Positions 8,833-17,473 are shown, counted from the first letter of the stretch. The stretch: 64,000 bases of DNA from Spirosoma pollinicola (GCF_002831565.1 NZ_CP025096.1:6749014-6813013); one strand, 5' to 3'. Made by a program: numbers and translations. The notes: a model not told the origin generated them from the sequence alone.

Positions 8833-9354
8833 ATGATGAACGAGAAACAGAGATTGACCAAGTACAGATGGTTGGTGAGCAGCCTGTGTGTCTGGCTGTT
8901 ATGCGCCTGGGTCGCCCAGCAGCCGGTTCCCGCCAAAAAGGCGCCCGTGAAGGCAGCAACCTCACCGGCAGCGCACCGTTCGGCGACGACGAAAAAAGTG
9001 ATAAAAGGTACGCCCGTCGCAACAATACCAGGGGCGACTACGACGATCAACGCGGATGGGGTTCATGTCGATACCGAGTCGGGGCTGACTCTGGACGAAA
9101 CCATGCCCCTTGTGAAGGGGCAATGCACGGTCTGCCATTCAAGTAAGCTGATTCTGCAAAGCCATTTCGACCAGGAAAAATGGATTGAGCGTATTCGCTG
9201 GATGCAGCGTACTCAGAAGCTGTGGGATTTGGGGGATACGGAAAAGCCTATTCTGGCTTATCTGGCCAAATACTATGGCCCCATCAAAACGCCGTTTGAT
9301 GGTCGTCGGTTGCCGCTCGAAGCGCCAAAATGGCATAAGGACACCGGGCAGTAA
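8833..9354 (+). CDS. sorB: sulfite dehydrogenase cytochrome c subunit (SorB-like)
   Basis: A 173-residue exported cytochrome c. The start is the ATG at 8833, because a hydrophobic signal segment follows (YRWLVSSLCVWLLCAW); the frame upstream overlaps sorA and would encode nothing family-like. A low-complexity Ala/Lys/Thr linker leads to one heme motif C-T-V-C-H at residues 98-102. WIERIRWMQRTQKLW follows and supplies a candidate Met 124 axial ligand. The arrangement sorA then a single-heme sorB matches known sulfite dehydrogenases. Its likely job is to accept electrons from the molybdenum subunit and pass them to the respiratory chain. Confidence 0.85.
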   Translation: MMNEKQRLTKYRWLVSSLCVWLLCAWVAQQPVPAKKAPVKAATSPAAHRSATTKKVIKGTPVATIPGATTTINADGVHVDTESGLTLDETMPLVKGQCTVCHSSKLILQSHFDQEKWIERIRWMQRTQKLWDLGDTEKPILAYLAKYYGPIKTPFDGRRLPLEAPKWHKDTGQ

Positions 9355-9753
9355 ATGAAGTGATTATCGGCTTATAGTAAAACTCCATTTTCCTCAGGCA
9401 AAAAATAACTCATTTATCCTTTGTCAGGCCTCTGGTACAAGTTACGTCGCGTTTTCTCTACGCAACTTACCTATTTGTATCCGTACAGACTCCCCTCCTA
9501 CTCAACCGGCCATTTTCGACCAATAAAAGGGTAGTTGATGTTATTTAATGAACTCGTAATTTTGGTATAAATGAATGGGTTGCAGCAATGTGAACTACCG
9601 CTAAACGCATCCACAAAAACGTCGGTTTCATTTTTGGACAAGACAATCAACTGTTTTGCCTAAAAAAGTCTTCCGTAGATTTAGAAATAGGAAGTACTTG
9701 ATTGCTACTTGATAACGGTGCAAAAAAATATAAATTTAATGGCTGTTTAAACT
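9355..9753. other. intergenic region, no gene supported
   Basis: About 400 bases between the convergent sorB-like and DUF305 genes. I see no conserved frame and no strong hairpin. There is one promoter-like pair on the plus strand: TTG at 9535-9537 and TAATTTTG at 9557-9564, spacing 19 bases. It leads only to a 30-codon frame, so it could serve a small RNA or be chance. Confidence 0.5.
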
Positions 9754-10239
9754 TCATTCGCTGTCTATTCGGGTAAGAATATGCTTCATTTGGGCAATCT
9801 CTCGCTCCTGAGCCTTGATAATATCCTGAGCTAACTTTTTCACTTCCGGGTCCTTTAGATCGGCATTTTTACTAACCAGAATAGCAATTGAATGGTGAGG
9901 GATCATGGACTGCATAAACCGTTTATCGTCAATAAATACCTGATGGCGGACACAAAACAAGGCCGCAACAAACAAGGCAACACTCCCGCCAATAATGAAC
10001 ATATTAGTACGCTGATCCTGGTACATCGAGCGCATAAACAGTAACATGACCACGGCCATTACCGTAATCATCAGGGTGGTCATGTAAAGACGATTTGTAC
10101 TTAAATAGAGGTGATCAACCTTTTCCGTATTCAAATACATCGTCAAATGCATAACCACAAACGATACTGCGAGCATCAGAAAGAATTTTCTGTAATGCCC
10201 CTTTTTCATATTGTCATGATTCATATTCTGGGATTCCAT
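9754..10239 (-). CDS. DUF305 domain membrane protein
   Basis: A 161-residue protein if read from the ATG at 10239 (MESQNMNHDNMKKGHYRKF). The longer frame to 10377 adds residues unlike the family and is rejected. About three membrane segments (YRKFFLMLAVSFVVMHL, LYMTTLMITVMAVVMLLF and MFIIGGSVALFVAALFCV) precede a DUF305 helix with the signature FMQSMIPHHSIAILVSKNA and a C-terminal IIKAQEREIAQMKHIL. Family knowledge: DUF305 proteins are small His/Met-rich four-helix proteins often found near copper or silver resistance genes. Two more DUF305 genes lie 1.7-2.8 kb away, so this is a local family cluster. Confidence 0.85.
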   Translation of the reverse strand: MESQNMNHDNMKKGHYRKFFLMLAVSFVVMHLTMYLNTEKVDHLYLSTNRLYMTTLMITVMAVVMLLFMRSMYQDQRTNMFIIGGSVALFVAALFCVRHQVFIDDKRFMQSMIPHHSIAILVSKNADLKDPEVKKLAQDIIKAQEREIAQMKHILTRIDSE

Positions 10240-10488
10240 AGCGTTTTCAACGGTTAAAGACCATTGATGAAGAAACGTCAGCCAGGTTAAAACTGTTTTT
10301 AAAAGGCATTTGGCCGCAGTAGTTCGGCTTGGAGAAAGCTGACGGCTATCCGATTCTGAAAATAAGCAATCCCGCACCGCTGAGCGCGGTTCCCTCGCAA
10401 CGGTGGACCGTGCAGGGACCAGCGACTGAACCGGCCATGGCAGTTATCAGTTTATCTCATCCTAGAATAAGTTAAGACCTCTTCTAGG

Positions 10489-11739
10489 TCACACGGCCCG
10501 CGCAATCTTCTCAAGTACTTGATGACTATCACCAAATCGGCATAGTGCATCGCAATGGGTGCGTAATTCCGACATCAGAATGTAGCGGATTGGGGTATTT
10601 GTCTGTCGAATGGAAGGACGGGTTAACTGCATCTCGACCTCTCTCCGGCGACTGTCGGGAACCACTAGGTACAACGTCGTGGCATGATCAGGTAACGAGC
10701 AGGTCAGGTCGGTCAGCCGTAGAATGCCGGAGTAGATCGATGTACTTTTTTCAACCTCGAAAGCGCAGATAATACGCCCTGTTGCTTTCTCTAACCATAC
10801 GATATCAATCAGACTAATGGTTTGAGCCGTTTCCGGCGAGACGGGTAAGGCGGGCAGGTTTGGTAGACTCAGAAATGAAAACAAATGGCCATTGTATTGC
10901 CGGGAAATGTCATTCCGGGCGGTTACAACATCGTAACCCAATGCGCGTCCAATCGTCAACAGATGGTACTGCATTTCACTATGCGTTTGTTCTTCCCGTT
11001 GTTCATCAACAACTGCTTTATGCCGTTTTGATAATTGCTTTTCCAGTTTATCGCGTTCAATAAGGGGCTGATCGGATAAGCCCGGTACTAATACGTTTCC
11101 CGCTCCAATCTCAAACAATAATCCTGACAAAGCGCCCAAATCGTTTGATAAAACGTGCCGATATTCGGTATTCACCGATAGCATCTTTTCCCGAATGGCC
11201 AAATATTCGGGCCAGGAACCGAGCTTACGCCGTTCGTTGAAGAGCCGGTTATAGCCGTTGATAATCGCGGTATTGAAAGGCGGTACCCAAGTCGGATGCA
11301 GGAAATAAAGAATACTGGCAACGGCTGGTCCCAAGCCCTTAATTTTATAGGCATTAAGCCGGGTAATCTCATTCGTAATCGTTTCCGGTTTAGTCGCCTT
11401 CAGGCAGCATTCCAGGAACTGTCCAAAATACCGCTTGTGGTCCTGATTCTCATAAATGTCCGGGATACGTAGCTTCGGCTTCCAATAAAAAGGATGAGAA
11501 GCCCCCTCAAACACCTGCTTTTGTTCAGTAATGCAGTTTAGTACGAACTCTAACGAACTACCTTTAAAATCGTTGGGAAAAGAGCCATCCTTGATGTCAC
11601 TGATGACCTGAAGGACGCCACGTCGAATTGATCGAAACGCTTTTAAACGGTCTTCGTTGTGCAGAAACCAGCTTTAGTACGTCAGATCAGAATTTTGTTT
11701 GTAATCTTCGATTAAGTGGGTTAAGGTATCTGTGGGCAT
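10489..11739 (-). pseudogene. HhH/nuclease-like protein gene interrupted by one in-frame stop codon
   Basis: Read leftward from ATG at 11739 the frame gives MPTDTLTHLIEDYKQNSDLTY, then TAA (11674-11676), then continues without a break (SWFLHNEDRLKAFRSI...) to the stop at 10489. Full length would be 416 residues. The middle has a helix-hairpin-helix-like stretch, YKIKGLGPAVASILYFL. The C-terminal part has a PD-(D/E)xK-like core: IDIVWLEK then CAFEVEKSTSIYSGILRL, and later TLYLVVPDSRRREVEMQL. I infer a DNA-binding nuclease-like protein; the exact family is not known to me. No ATG follows the stop soon, but a GTG at 11514 could restart a 341-residue product. A real null mutation or a read error are both possible. 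Confidence 0.65.
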
Positions 11740-11902
11740 AGATTAATGAGTTGGCAGTCAACTAAAAAGCTAAGTTGCTTAAAAGGAGCCTTAATCCCAA
11801 CCGAGGAATCTAAAATTCTGTAACTCCACCGGGGAATCTTGTAAAAACCGAGCCTGTCCTCAAATAGTTAGTTGATTAAGTTGTTACGTTTTACTCAATT
11901 AT

Positions 11903-12532
11903 ATGAAAAATAATCTTTTAGGCCGTTTGGCCCTGATCGCTTTGCTGGCAATAGTCAGTACCGCCTGCAACAAAAATAATGACGGCATTACCCCACAAAC
12001 GCATGACGCGAATGTGTATCAACAAATCATGCATGCGAATATGACGCAGATGAACGCCATGAAGATGACGGGTGACCCGGACCATGATTTTGCTATGATG
12101 ATGTCGATGCACCACCAGGGGGCTATCGATATGGCCAATGAAGTGCTCAAAAGTGGGAATGATCCGATGATTAAGACAATGGCGCAAAATGTAGTATCCT
12201 CACAGACGAGTGAAAAGTCTCAGTTTACTCAGTTTCTCAGCAGTCATCAGGCAGTCGCTTCGGATGCAGGCAAGACATTTGATGCAATGGCTATGCAAGG
12301 CATGGATAAAATGATGAAAGCCCAGGATACCCGGTTCCTTTCCGGCAATTCTGATGTTGATTTCACCGCCTTAATGATCGACCACCATCAGAGCGCATTA
12401 GATATGGCTCAAATGGAATTGAATTACGGTAAGGTGGATTCTATGAAGCAGATGGCTCAGAAAATAATCGAGGAGCAGAAAACTGAGATTAGCCAATTTC
12501 AAGACTGGCTGATCAAGAACAAACCCTATTGA
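11903..12532 (+). CDS. DUF305 lipoprotein with two DUF305 repeats
   Basis: A 209-residue predicted lipoprotein (lipobox VSTAC, Cys 22). It contains two halves with the same signature: DPDHDFAMMMSMHHQGAIDM (about 58-77) and a later DVDFTALMIDHHQSALDM. Each half ends in a helix rich in Lys and Gln (MAQNVVSSQTSEKSQF; MAQKIIEEQKTEISQF). The HH pairs and many Met residues fit metal binding. Family knowledge places such proteins near copper, silver or other metal handling. A second DUF305 gene follows 50 bases later on the same strand, so the two form an operon with a terminator after it. Confidence 0.88.
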   Translation: MKNNLLGRLALIALLAIVSTACNKNNDGITPQTHDANVYQQIMHANMTQMNAMKMTGDPDHDFAMMMSMHHQGAIDMANEVLKSGNDPMIKTMAQNVVSSQTSEKSQFTQFLSSHQAVASDAGKTFDAMAMQGMDKMMKAQDTRFLSGNSDVDFTALMIDHHQSALDMAQMELNYGKVDSMKQMAQKIIEEQKTEISQFQDWLIKNKPY

Positions 12533-12582
12533 AAACAGCTAACGCTGATGTCATATTTGTGAAATAAGATAACAAAATAAGT

Positions 12583-13164
12583 ATGAAAAAGAACAGACTT
12601 ATGTTAGCTTTTACCCTAGTAACTATGCTGATGGTTCAGCCTATTCTGGCCCAGCAATCGACTAGTAATGCCATGATGAAATCAATGATGTCAGGCATGA
12701 ACAAAATGATGGGTATGAAAATGACGGGAGACCCTGATCATGACTTTGCGATGATGCTCAAGATGCACCACCAATCAGCCGTCGATATGTCAGACCTGGA
12801 AATCAAGCAGGGAAAGAACGCTCAGGTAAAGGCAATGGCGACCAAGATCAAAGCCAGCAATCAGAAAGAGATTAAGGAATTGGATCAGTTTCTGAGCAGC
12901 CACAAACCCATGTCGTCTTCGTCAAAATTGGGACAAACCGGCATGGAAATTATGCACGGCGGCAAGCACTCGATGAATGGCAACGTGGACCATGACTATG
13001 CCAGTATGATGGCCCAGCACCATCAACAAGGTATTGATATGGCCCGTGCGTTCTTGAAAGAAGGTAAAACCTCATCAATGAAGACGCTAGCGAATAAAGT
13101 CATTAGTGAGCAAACCAAAGAGTTGGCTGATCTCAAGAAACAGGAAACCAGTTTGAAAGGGTAG
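12583..13164 (+). CDS. DUF305 exported protein
   Basis: A 193-residue protein with a signal peptide (MLAFTLVTMLMVQPILAQQ). After a Met-rich stretch (MMKSMMSGMNKMMGMKM) it shows two DUF305 halves: DPDHDFAMMLKMHHQSAVDM and VDHDYASMMAQHHQQGIDM. It is soluble and periplasmic, unlike its lipoprotein neighbour. The two share the DPDHDFAMM block and are probably a tandem duplication. Function is inferred to be periplasmic metal binding, and the reaction, if any, is unknown. Confidence 0.88.
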   Translation: MKKNRLMLAFTLVTMLMVQPILAQQSTSNAMMKSMMSGMNKMMGMKMTGDPDHDFAMMLKMHHQSAVDMSDLEIKQGKNAQVKAMATKIKASNQKEIKELDQFLSSHKPMSSSSKLGQTGMEIMHGGKHSMNGNVDHDYASMMAQHHQQGIDMARAFLKEGKTSSMKTLANKVISEQTKELADLKKQETSLKG

Positions 13165-13185
13165 GCTATTCTCCTCAATTGGTAC

Positions 13186-13218
13186 GCTCAGCCTGATTAG
13201 TACAGGCTGGGCATTTTT
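13186..13218 (+). terminator. hairpin terminator after the DUF305 pair
   Basis: Arms GCTCAGCCTG (13186-13195) and CAGGCTGGGC (13203-13212) pair over ten positions with one G-T wobble across a 7-base loop, followed by ATTTTTG. It lies 22 bases after the stop codon of the second DUF305 gene. Confidence 0.75.
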
Positions 13219-13947
13219 GAATTTGATGATTATGTTTCCAAGTGGCTTTTGAAACGCCTATCGTTTGCTTATTTCAGGTTGTGTTGCATACCGCCCATGC
13301 CCTTCATGCCCCGCATCATGTTCATGACCATCACCCGGGTAAAGTGTAAGAGTGGTACAATACTTTCACCTGGAGCTATAAATACTTGTCTTAAAGCTAT
13401 TTACAGTCAAGATTTTGGAGCTATCAAACCTGAATTACTCAAAACGTATACTGCTCCGGCAGCCACCGTGGCGCGGCCCGGTTCCTTTCAGAAAACTCGA
13501 TAAATGAGCAGGTTTCGTGAAAACGCTCCGGCGTCCCGGTTGATTACGCGAACGGCAATATGAAACGTTTGTAGGGATCGAAAATATGAAATAATTTCAT
13601 TTTCTATCCCTTTCAATTAATCGACCGTTAAAATGAAATTTTAGCCGTAACATATTGACTTATAATAGTTTAAGTGCTGTAGAATATATATTGTACCAGT
13701 TATTCTTTATACCCGGGTTATGGGCGATTCCTAATGGGTTGCCCGTGGTTGTAGGGATCGAATTGTAGAGACATACGACAGAGCATTGAATTTGGGGTAG
13801 ATAATCCCGTAAATAATTGGCTAAGGCAGGTTAGTAGGGGGCGCCGTTTCACGGAACTAACTAGACTGCCGGTACGCCTATCAATCTATTTACGAAGATA
13901 CAGCGTACATATAGCATTAAACGCTTGCGCTTGGTCATCATCTTGAC
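13219..13947. other. noncoding region with gene remnants and repeats
   Basis: About 730 bases without a supported intact gene. On the minus strand a frame ending near 13270 reads a Met-rich tail (VMNMMRGMKGMGGM) but is cut by a stop about 43 codons upstream, so it looks like the C-terminal scrap of a metal-related protein. A long imperfect hairpin centred at 13590 (about 13573-13608, GGATCGAAAATATGAAAT against ATTTCATTTTCTATCC) is present. A 14-base direct repeat TTGTAGGGATCGAA occurs at 13569-13582 and 13749-13762. The 84-codon plus-strand frame at 13249 has no protein-like composition. Confidence 0.45.
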
Positions 13948-13996
13948 AAACCAATATGGTTGGTTTCACTGCCTCTAGCAATATCCTTTGCTAGAG
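13948..13996 (+). promoter_or_regulatory. two tandem hairpins just upstream of the CHRD gene
   Basis: Hairpin 1: AAACCAA (13948-13954) with TTGGTTT (13960-13966), loop 5. Hairpin 2: CTCTAGCA (13973-13980) with TGCTAGAG (13989-13996), loop 8. Both have perfect arms and the second ends 18 bases before the ATG at 14015. They could be protein operators or a 5' leader structure controlling translation. Confidence 0.45.
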
Positions 13997-14014
13997 TCCA
14001 TAAACGTTTCTTTT

Positions 14015-14488
14015 ATGAATATGCACATCCCTCCCGTGGCCTTGACAGTACTATTGGCCCTGAGCTTATCCTTTTCCGCTTGTAAAAAGAGTGATGAAAA
14101 TCCGGTTGTTGCTTCTACAACAACGCGTCTGACGACTAGCCTGAATGGTGCTAATGAAAAACCATCTTCCACGACCTCTCCGGCTACGGGTACGTTTGTT
14201 GGCGACTTAAACACGACGACCCGGATCCTTAGTTACACGGTCACCTACCAGGGTTTTCCCACCACCGATCCACCAACGGCAGGCCACCTGCATCGGGTCA
14301 CCAATGCGGATGGTACCGGCCCAGTTGACATAAATTTCCCCAGTCCTTTACCAGCTTCACCCTTTATGGCGGTAACGGGTGTATTGGCGCAAAGCAAAGT
14401 AGATTCTCTTTTAGGAGGCAAGTACTACGCCAATATGCATACTAAGGTTTATCCCGGTGGAGCGATCTGGGGCGATGTCAGAAAGTAA
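14015..14488 (+). CDS. CHRD domain lipoprotein
   Basis: A 157-residue predicted lipoprotein starting at the ATG at 14015; the in-frame upstream start at 13988 lies inside a hairpin and would delay the signal peptide. Signal ALTVLLALSLSFSAC gives the lipobox cysteine. The rest is one CHRD domain: TTSLNGANEKPSS, GTFVGDL, LSYTVTYQGF, then the hallmark AGHLHRVTNADGTGPVDINF and YYANMHTKVYPGGAIWGDV. Family knowledge: CHRD domains occur in chordin and in many bacterial surface proteins of unclear role. It stands alone with its own terminator downstream. Confidence 0.88.
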   Translation: MNMHIPPVALTVLLALSLSFSACKKSDENPVVASTTTRLTTSLNGANEKPSSTTSPATGTFVGDLNTTTRILSYTVTYQGFPTTDPPTAGHLHRVTNADGTGPVDINFPSPLPASPFMAVTGVLAQSKVDSLLGGKYYANMHTKVYPGGAIWGDVRK

Positions 14489-14613
14489 TAAAGCTGTACC
14501 GTTTTTGGCCTTACACTAGCTGCTTATTAAGTCCTATAAGGCCAATTACTTATGTTTAGGAATGGATAAATTCTCGAATTACTTACTATACAATCGGTAA
14601 GCGCCTGGTACCT

Positions 14614-14642
14614 GAGCCTGACTGGAAAGTCAGGCTCATTAT
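14614..14642 (+). terminator. hairpin terminator
   Basis: Perfect ten-base arms GAGCCTGACT (14614-14623) and AGTCAGGCTC (14628-14637) around a GGAA tetraloop, followed by ATTATTTC. It is about 125 bases after the CHRD gene and 46 bases before the next gene, so it probably ends the CHRD transcript. Confidence 0.7.
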
Positions 14643-14683
14643 TTCATAATGGAATTGGTAGGTAGTGCCTATTCTTTTAATGT

Positions 14684-15343
14684 ATGAAAATCACTAAATA
14701 TATCCACTCCTGCCTATTACTGGAAAAGGACGGGCAACAGCTCCTGTTCGATCCCGGCAAATTTTCCTTTATCGAGGGGTTGGTAAAACCCGAAACCTTC
14801 CGACACGTAGCGCAGGTGATCATTACCCATGACCATCCTGACCACCTGGACGTCGATATCCTCAAGCAGATTGTAAACCTGAGTGGTGCCCAGGTATTTT
14901 CGACGCAGGAAGTGGCCGATAAACTCCACCCGCAGGCAATACCTGTGCGGGTTATTGAGGAAGGAACCCTTCAACTCGGTCCGTTTACCCTACAAGCGAT
15001 TCCGGTCCCTCATGAGCCCGTTTTGGACGATCACTTACCTAAGATGTTTGCCTTTATAATTGACAATCAGGTACTCAATCCAGCGGACTCGTTCTCGCCT
15101 ATTTTGCTGAATTATAAGGGGATCGAGTTGCTGGTGCTGCCCGTCATGGCTCCGTTTCTGACCGAGCTCATGGTGGCCGATTTTGCTAAACAGATGCAAC
15201 CGAAACAGATCCTGCCCGTTCACGATGGGTATGCCAAATCGTTCTTTCTCCAGCAGCGGTATGAAACATACGGGCCTTACGTTGAGAAATTAGGTATTCA
15301 GTTTCATTACCTGACCGAACCAGGACAGGCCGTTATACTATAG
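14684..15343 (+). CDS. MBL-fold metal-dependent hydrolase (UlaG-like)
   Basis: A 219-residue metallo-beta-lactamase-fold protein. The first strand is MKITKYIHSCLLLEKDGQQL and the metal motif is THDHPDHLD (His 49, His 51, Asp 53, His 54). A later ILPVHDGYAK supplies another metal histidine. The layout is the small UlaG/DUF-type subfamily that lacks extra domains. It probably acts in the cytoplasm, since no signal peptide is seen. The substrate cannot be told from sequence. It converges on a YeeE/YedE gene with about 38 bases between the two. Confidence 0.85.
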   Translation: MKITKYIHSCLLLEKDGQQLLFDPGKFSFIEGLVKPETFRHVAQVIITHDHPDHLDVDILKQIVNLSGAQVFSTQEVADKLHPQAIPVRVIEEGTLQLGPFTLQAIPVPHEPVLDDHLPKMFAFIIDNQVLNPADSFSPILLNYKGIELLVLPVMAPFLTELMVADFAKQMQPKQILPVHDGYAKSFFLQQRYETYGPYVEKLGIQFHYLTEPGQAVIL

Positions 15344-15381
15344 ATCCCTAAAACCGCCGTCGTGAAACATAAACGGCCCTA

Positions 15382-15837
15382 TTACTGCGGCAGTTTCTCC
15401 CGGAAGTAGCCATACAGCCACGTTCCCGCTAGGGCACTCAGCAGCGTAACGGCCACAAGGACATACCCACTGCCAATCTGAGCGAATAAGGGGCCTGGAC
15501 AGGCACCGGTAATGGCCCAGCCCAAGCCAAAAATAAGCCCGCCATAGATCTGGCCTTTGTGAAAGACTTTAGGCGCAATATGAACCGGCTCGCCAGTCAT
15601 CGTTTTGATACCGAATCGCTTAATGAGTTGTACAGATAGGAGCCCTACCACGACGGCACTGCCGATAACCCCGTACATATGAAACGAATCAAGCCGGAAC
15701 ATTTCCTGAATCCGGAACCAGGAAATGATTTCGGCTTTGACGAAGACAATGCCAAACAGCAGACCGACAATCAGGTACTTTAGATTGGCAAGCCCCGTTT
15801 CGGGTTTAGTTTTTGCCCCGGGCACTTCGTGGAGCAA
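15382..15837 (-). CDS. YeeE/YedE (DUF6691) sulfur transport family protein, 5' end lost
   Basis: A membrane protein of about 150 residues with four or five hydrophobic segments. It carries the family motif GLGWAITGACPGPLFAQIG near the C-terminus, with the conserved cysteine. Family knowledge: YeeE/YedE proteins transport thiosulfate or related sulfur compounds, and this half usually follows a separate first-half gene. Here the frame runs back only to a TTG at 15837 and meets a stop at 15850-15852, with no ATG near the expected start. The sequence directly beyond is the interior of an unrelated efflux gene. The gene has probably lost its start, promoter and partner, and may be silent. Confidence 0.75.
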   Translation of the reverse strand: MLHEVPGAKTKPETGLANLKYLIVGLLFGIVFVKAEIISWFRIQEMFRLDSFHMYGVIGSAVVVGLLSVQLIKRFGIKTMTGEPVHIAPKVFHKGQIYGGLIFGLGWAITGACPGPLFAQIGSGYVLVAVTLLSALAGTWLYGYFREKLPQ

Positions 15838-16860
15838 CCCTACCCCCGACTATTTTTTGGGTGCCCGCAGTACGTGGGAAATCGACATCTGGGGTAAACT
15901 TCACAACCGAAAAAAGCAGCTTATCTGCGACTACTCGCTTCTGAAAAGGGCCGTCATGCCGTTATAACTGCCTTAGTAGCAGAAATTGCCCGGCACTACT
16001 ACGCGCTACTGGCCCTGGATGGTGAGCTGGAAATCCTTCAGAAAAACGTCGAGTATCAGCAGAATGCGCTGGCCCTGGTCCGCATCCAGAAAGAAGCGGG
16101 CCGGGTAACTGAACTGGCCGTTCAACAGTTCTCCGCCCAACTCCTGAATACCCGAAGCAGACAGGGTCAGGTTCGCCAGCAGATTGTCGAGAATGAGAAT
16201 CAGTTGAACCGATTACTGGGTCGCTATCCGCAACCAATTGCGCGTGGCAACTCCCTTCAAGCTCGTGAACTACCCGGCCAGGTGCTGACGGGTATTCCTG
16301 CGCAAATGCTGGTTCGTAGACCCGACATCCGGCAAGCTGAACTTGATCTGCAAGCTGCTAATATTGACATTGATGTAGCCCGTGCCGAATTTCTGCCCAG
16401 TCTGAACCTGACGGCATACGTAGGACTGAACGCCTTCCGAACGGGCGTGCTGTTCAACCCGGCTTCCATTGCTGCGGGTTTGCTGGGTGGTTTGTCGGCA
16501 CCCATCCTGAACCAGCGTTTTGTGAAAGCCAATTACCAGCAGTCGGTAGCGCAAAGCCGGGAATCTTTGTATCGCTATCAACAGAGCATCCTGACGGGTT
16601 TCAGTGAGGTAACCACCAGTTTGCGGGGTGTCGAGAATCACCGGTCGGTTGCTGATCTTCAGGCGCAGGAAGTAGCCGTTTTAGAGCAGGCCGTCTCGAC
16701 ATCGAACGATTTGTTTCGGGGTGGCTATGCGTCCTATCTGGAAGTAATCACCGCGCAACGGAGCGTGCTGGAAGCGGAACTGGCCCTGATTACCACCAAA
16801 CAGTCTCAATTCTTAGCCCTGACAGATTTATACCGGGCATTGGGTGGCGGATGGGAATAG
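15838..16860 (+). pseudogene. RND efflux outer-membrane factor (NodT/OprM type), 5' truncated and frameshifted
   Basis: The first visible residues are PDYFLGARSTWEIDIWGKLH, which in intact OMF proteins lie about 120 residues from the start, so the signal, lipobox and first part are gone. At the A-run 15910-15915 one base is missing: the frame ending in stop at 15965-15967 must switch to continue as AAYLRLLASEKGRHAVITALV, then to the normal end (ALTDLYRALGGGWE) at 16860. From 16204 the second frame is open as 218 residues, with LVRRPDIRQAELDLQAAN as an OMF landmark. It starts exactly where the YeeE/YedE gene stops being family-like. Confidence 0.85.
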
Positions 16861-16891
16861 GGGATCGATTCGATAATCTTTTGGGATTGGA

Positions 16892-17473
16892 TTATACATA
16901 CCGTTCATAATCCGCCCATTCGTCAATATCGTTCAGTTCATCGAGTCGGACGAAGGTCAGGTTATGTTGCAAAACAGCCAGTTCCGTGAGCTGGCAAAGC
17001 TCCGGTTGACTCCAGGGCATATCCCGAAATAAAAACGGGCGAGGCCGATTCATCCCCAGTAAATAATATCCCCCATCGGTAGCCGGTCCAATCACTACGT
17101 CTACCGTATCGAGTACGTCAATTGCGCGGCTGATTTGATCGGGGGTAATGTCAAGACAGTCGCTGCCAATGATGATGACCTTTTTGGCGCCGGATGCAAA
17201 CTGCTCCTGAAAGGCATTCAGCATCCGCTCACCCAGATCAATGCCTGTTTGCTGCTGTTTAGGATACCCGTTCCAGCCATCATCCGGGTTGATAAAATCA
17301 CCGTAGTAAACGACGCACCCGGTTGCAAAGCCTTTGACAAGTTGTTGAGTATAGGCCAGCAGGTGCCTATACACCTCAACCGCTCTGGCATCTCCCACGG
17401 TGCGGGCAATCCGGGTTTTCACCTGACCCGGAATCGGATTTTTGACAAAGACAATAAGGCGGTTGGCGGTCAT
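16892..17473 (-). CDS. TIGR04282-family arsenosugar biosynthesis glycosyltransferase
   Basis: A 193-residue CofC/DUF2064-like nucleotidyl/glycosyl transferase. The ATG at 17473 begins MTANRLIVFVKNPIPGQVKT, the usual start; a longer frame to 17521 is not family-like. Motifs: KTRIARTVGDARAVEVYRHL, KKVIIIGSDCLDITPDQI, then VVIGPATDGGYYLLGM. Family knowledge: this family is found with ArsS and its partners in arsenosugar biosynthesis. It is divergent from a purine nucleoside phosphorylase gene about 90 bases away; ArsS itself lies 10 kb to the right. Confidence 0.87.
   Translation of the reverse strand: MTANRLIVFVKNPIPGQVKTRIARTVGDARAVEVYRHLLAYTQQLVKGFATGCVVYYGDFINPDDGWNGYPKQQQTGIDLGERMLNAFQEQFASGAKKVIIIGSDCLDITPDQISRAIDVLDTVDVVIGPATDGGYYLLGMNRPRPFLFRDMPWSQPELCQLTELAVLQHNLTFVRLDELNDIDEWADYERYV

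Noticed and set aside
9535..9667. Promoter-like pair followed by a 30-codon frame
   Set aside because: The frame (MNGLQQCELPL...) has no support beyond the promoter match; it might be a small RNA but nothing shows it.
13249..13503. 84-codon plus-strand frame
   Set aside because: No signal, domain or codon pattern typical of the other genes; the same DNA on the other strand shows a Met-rich gene remnant.
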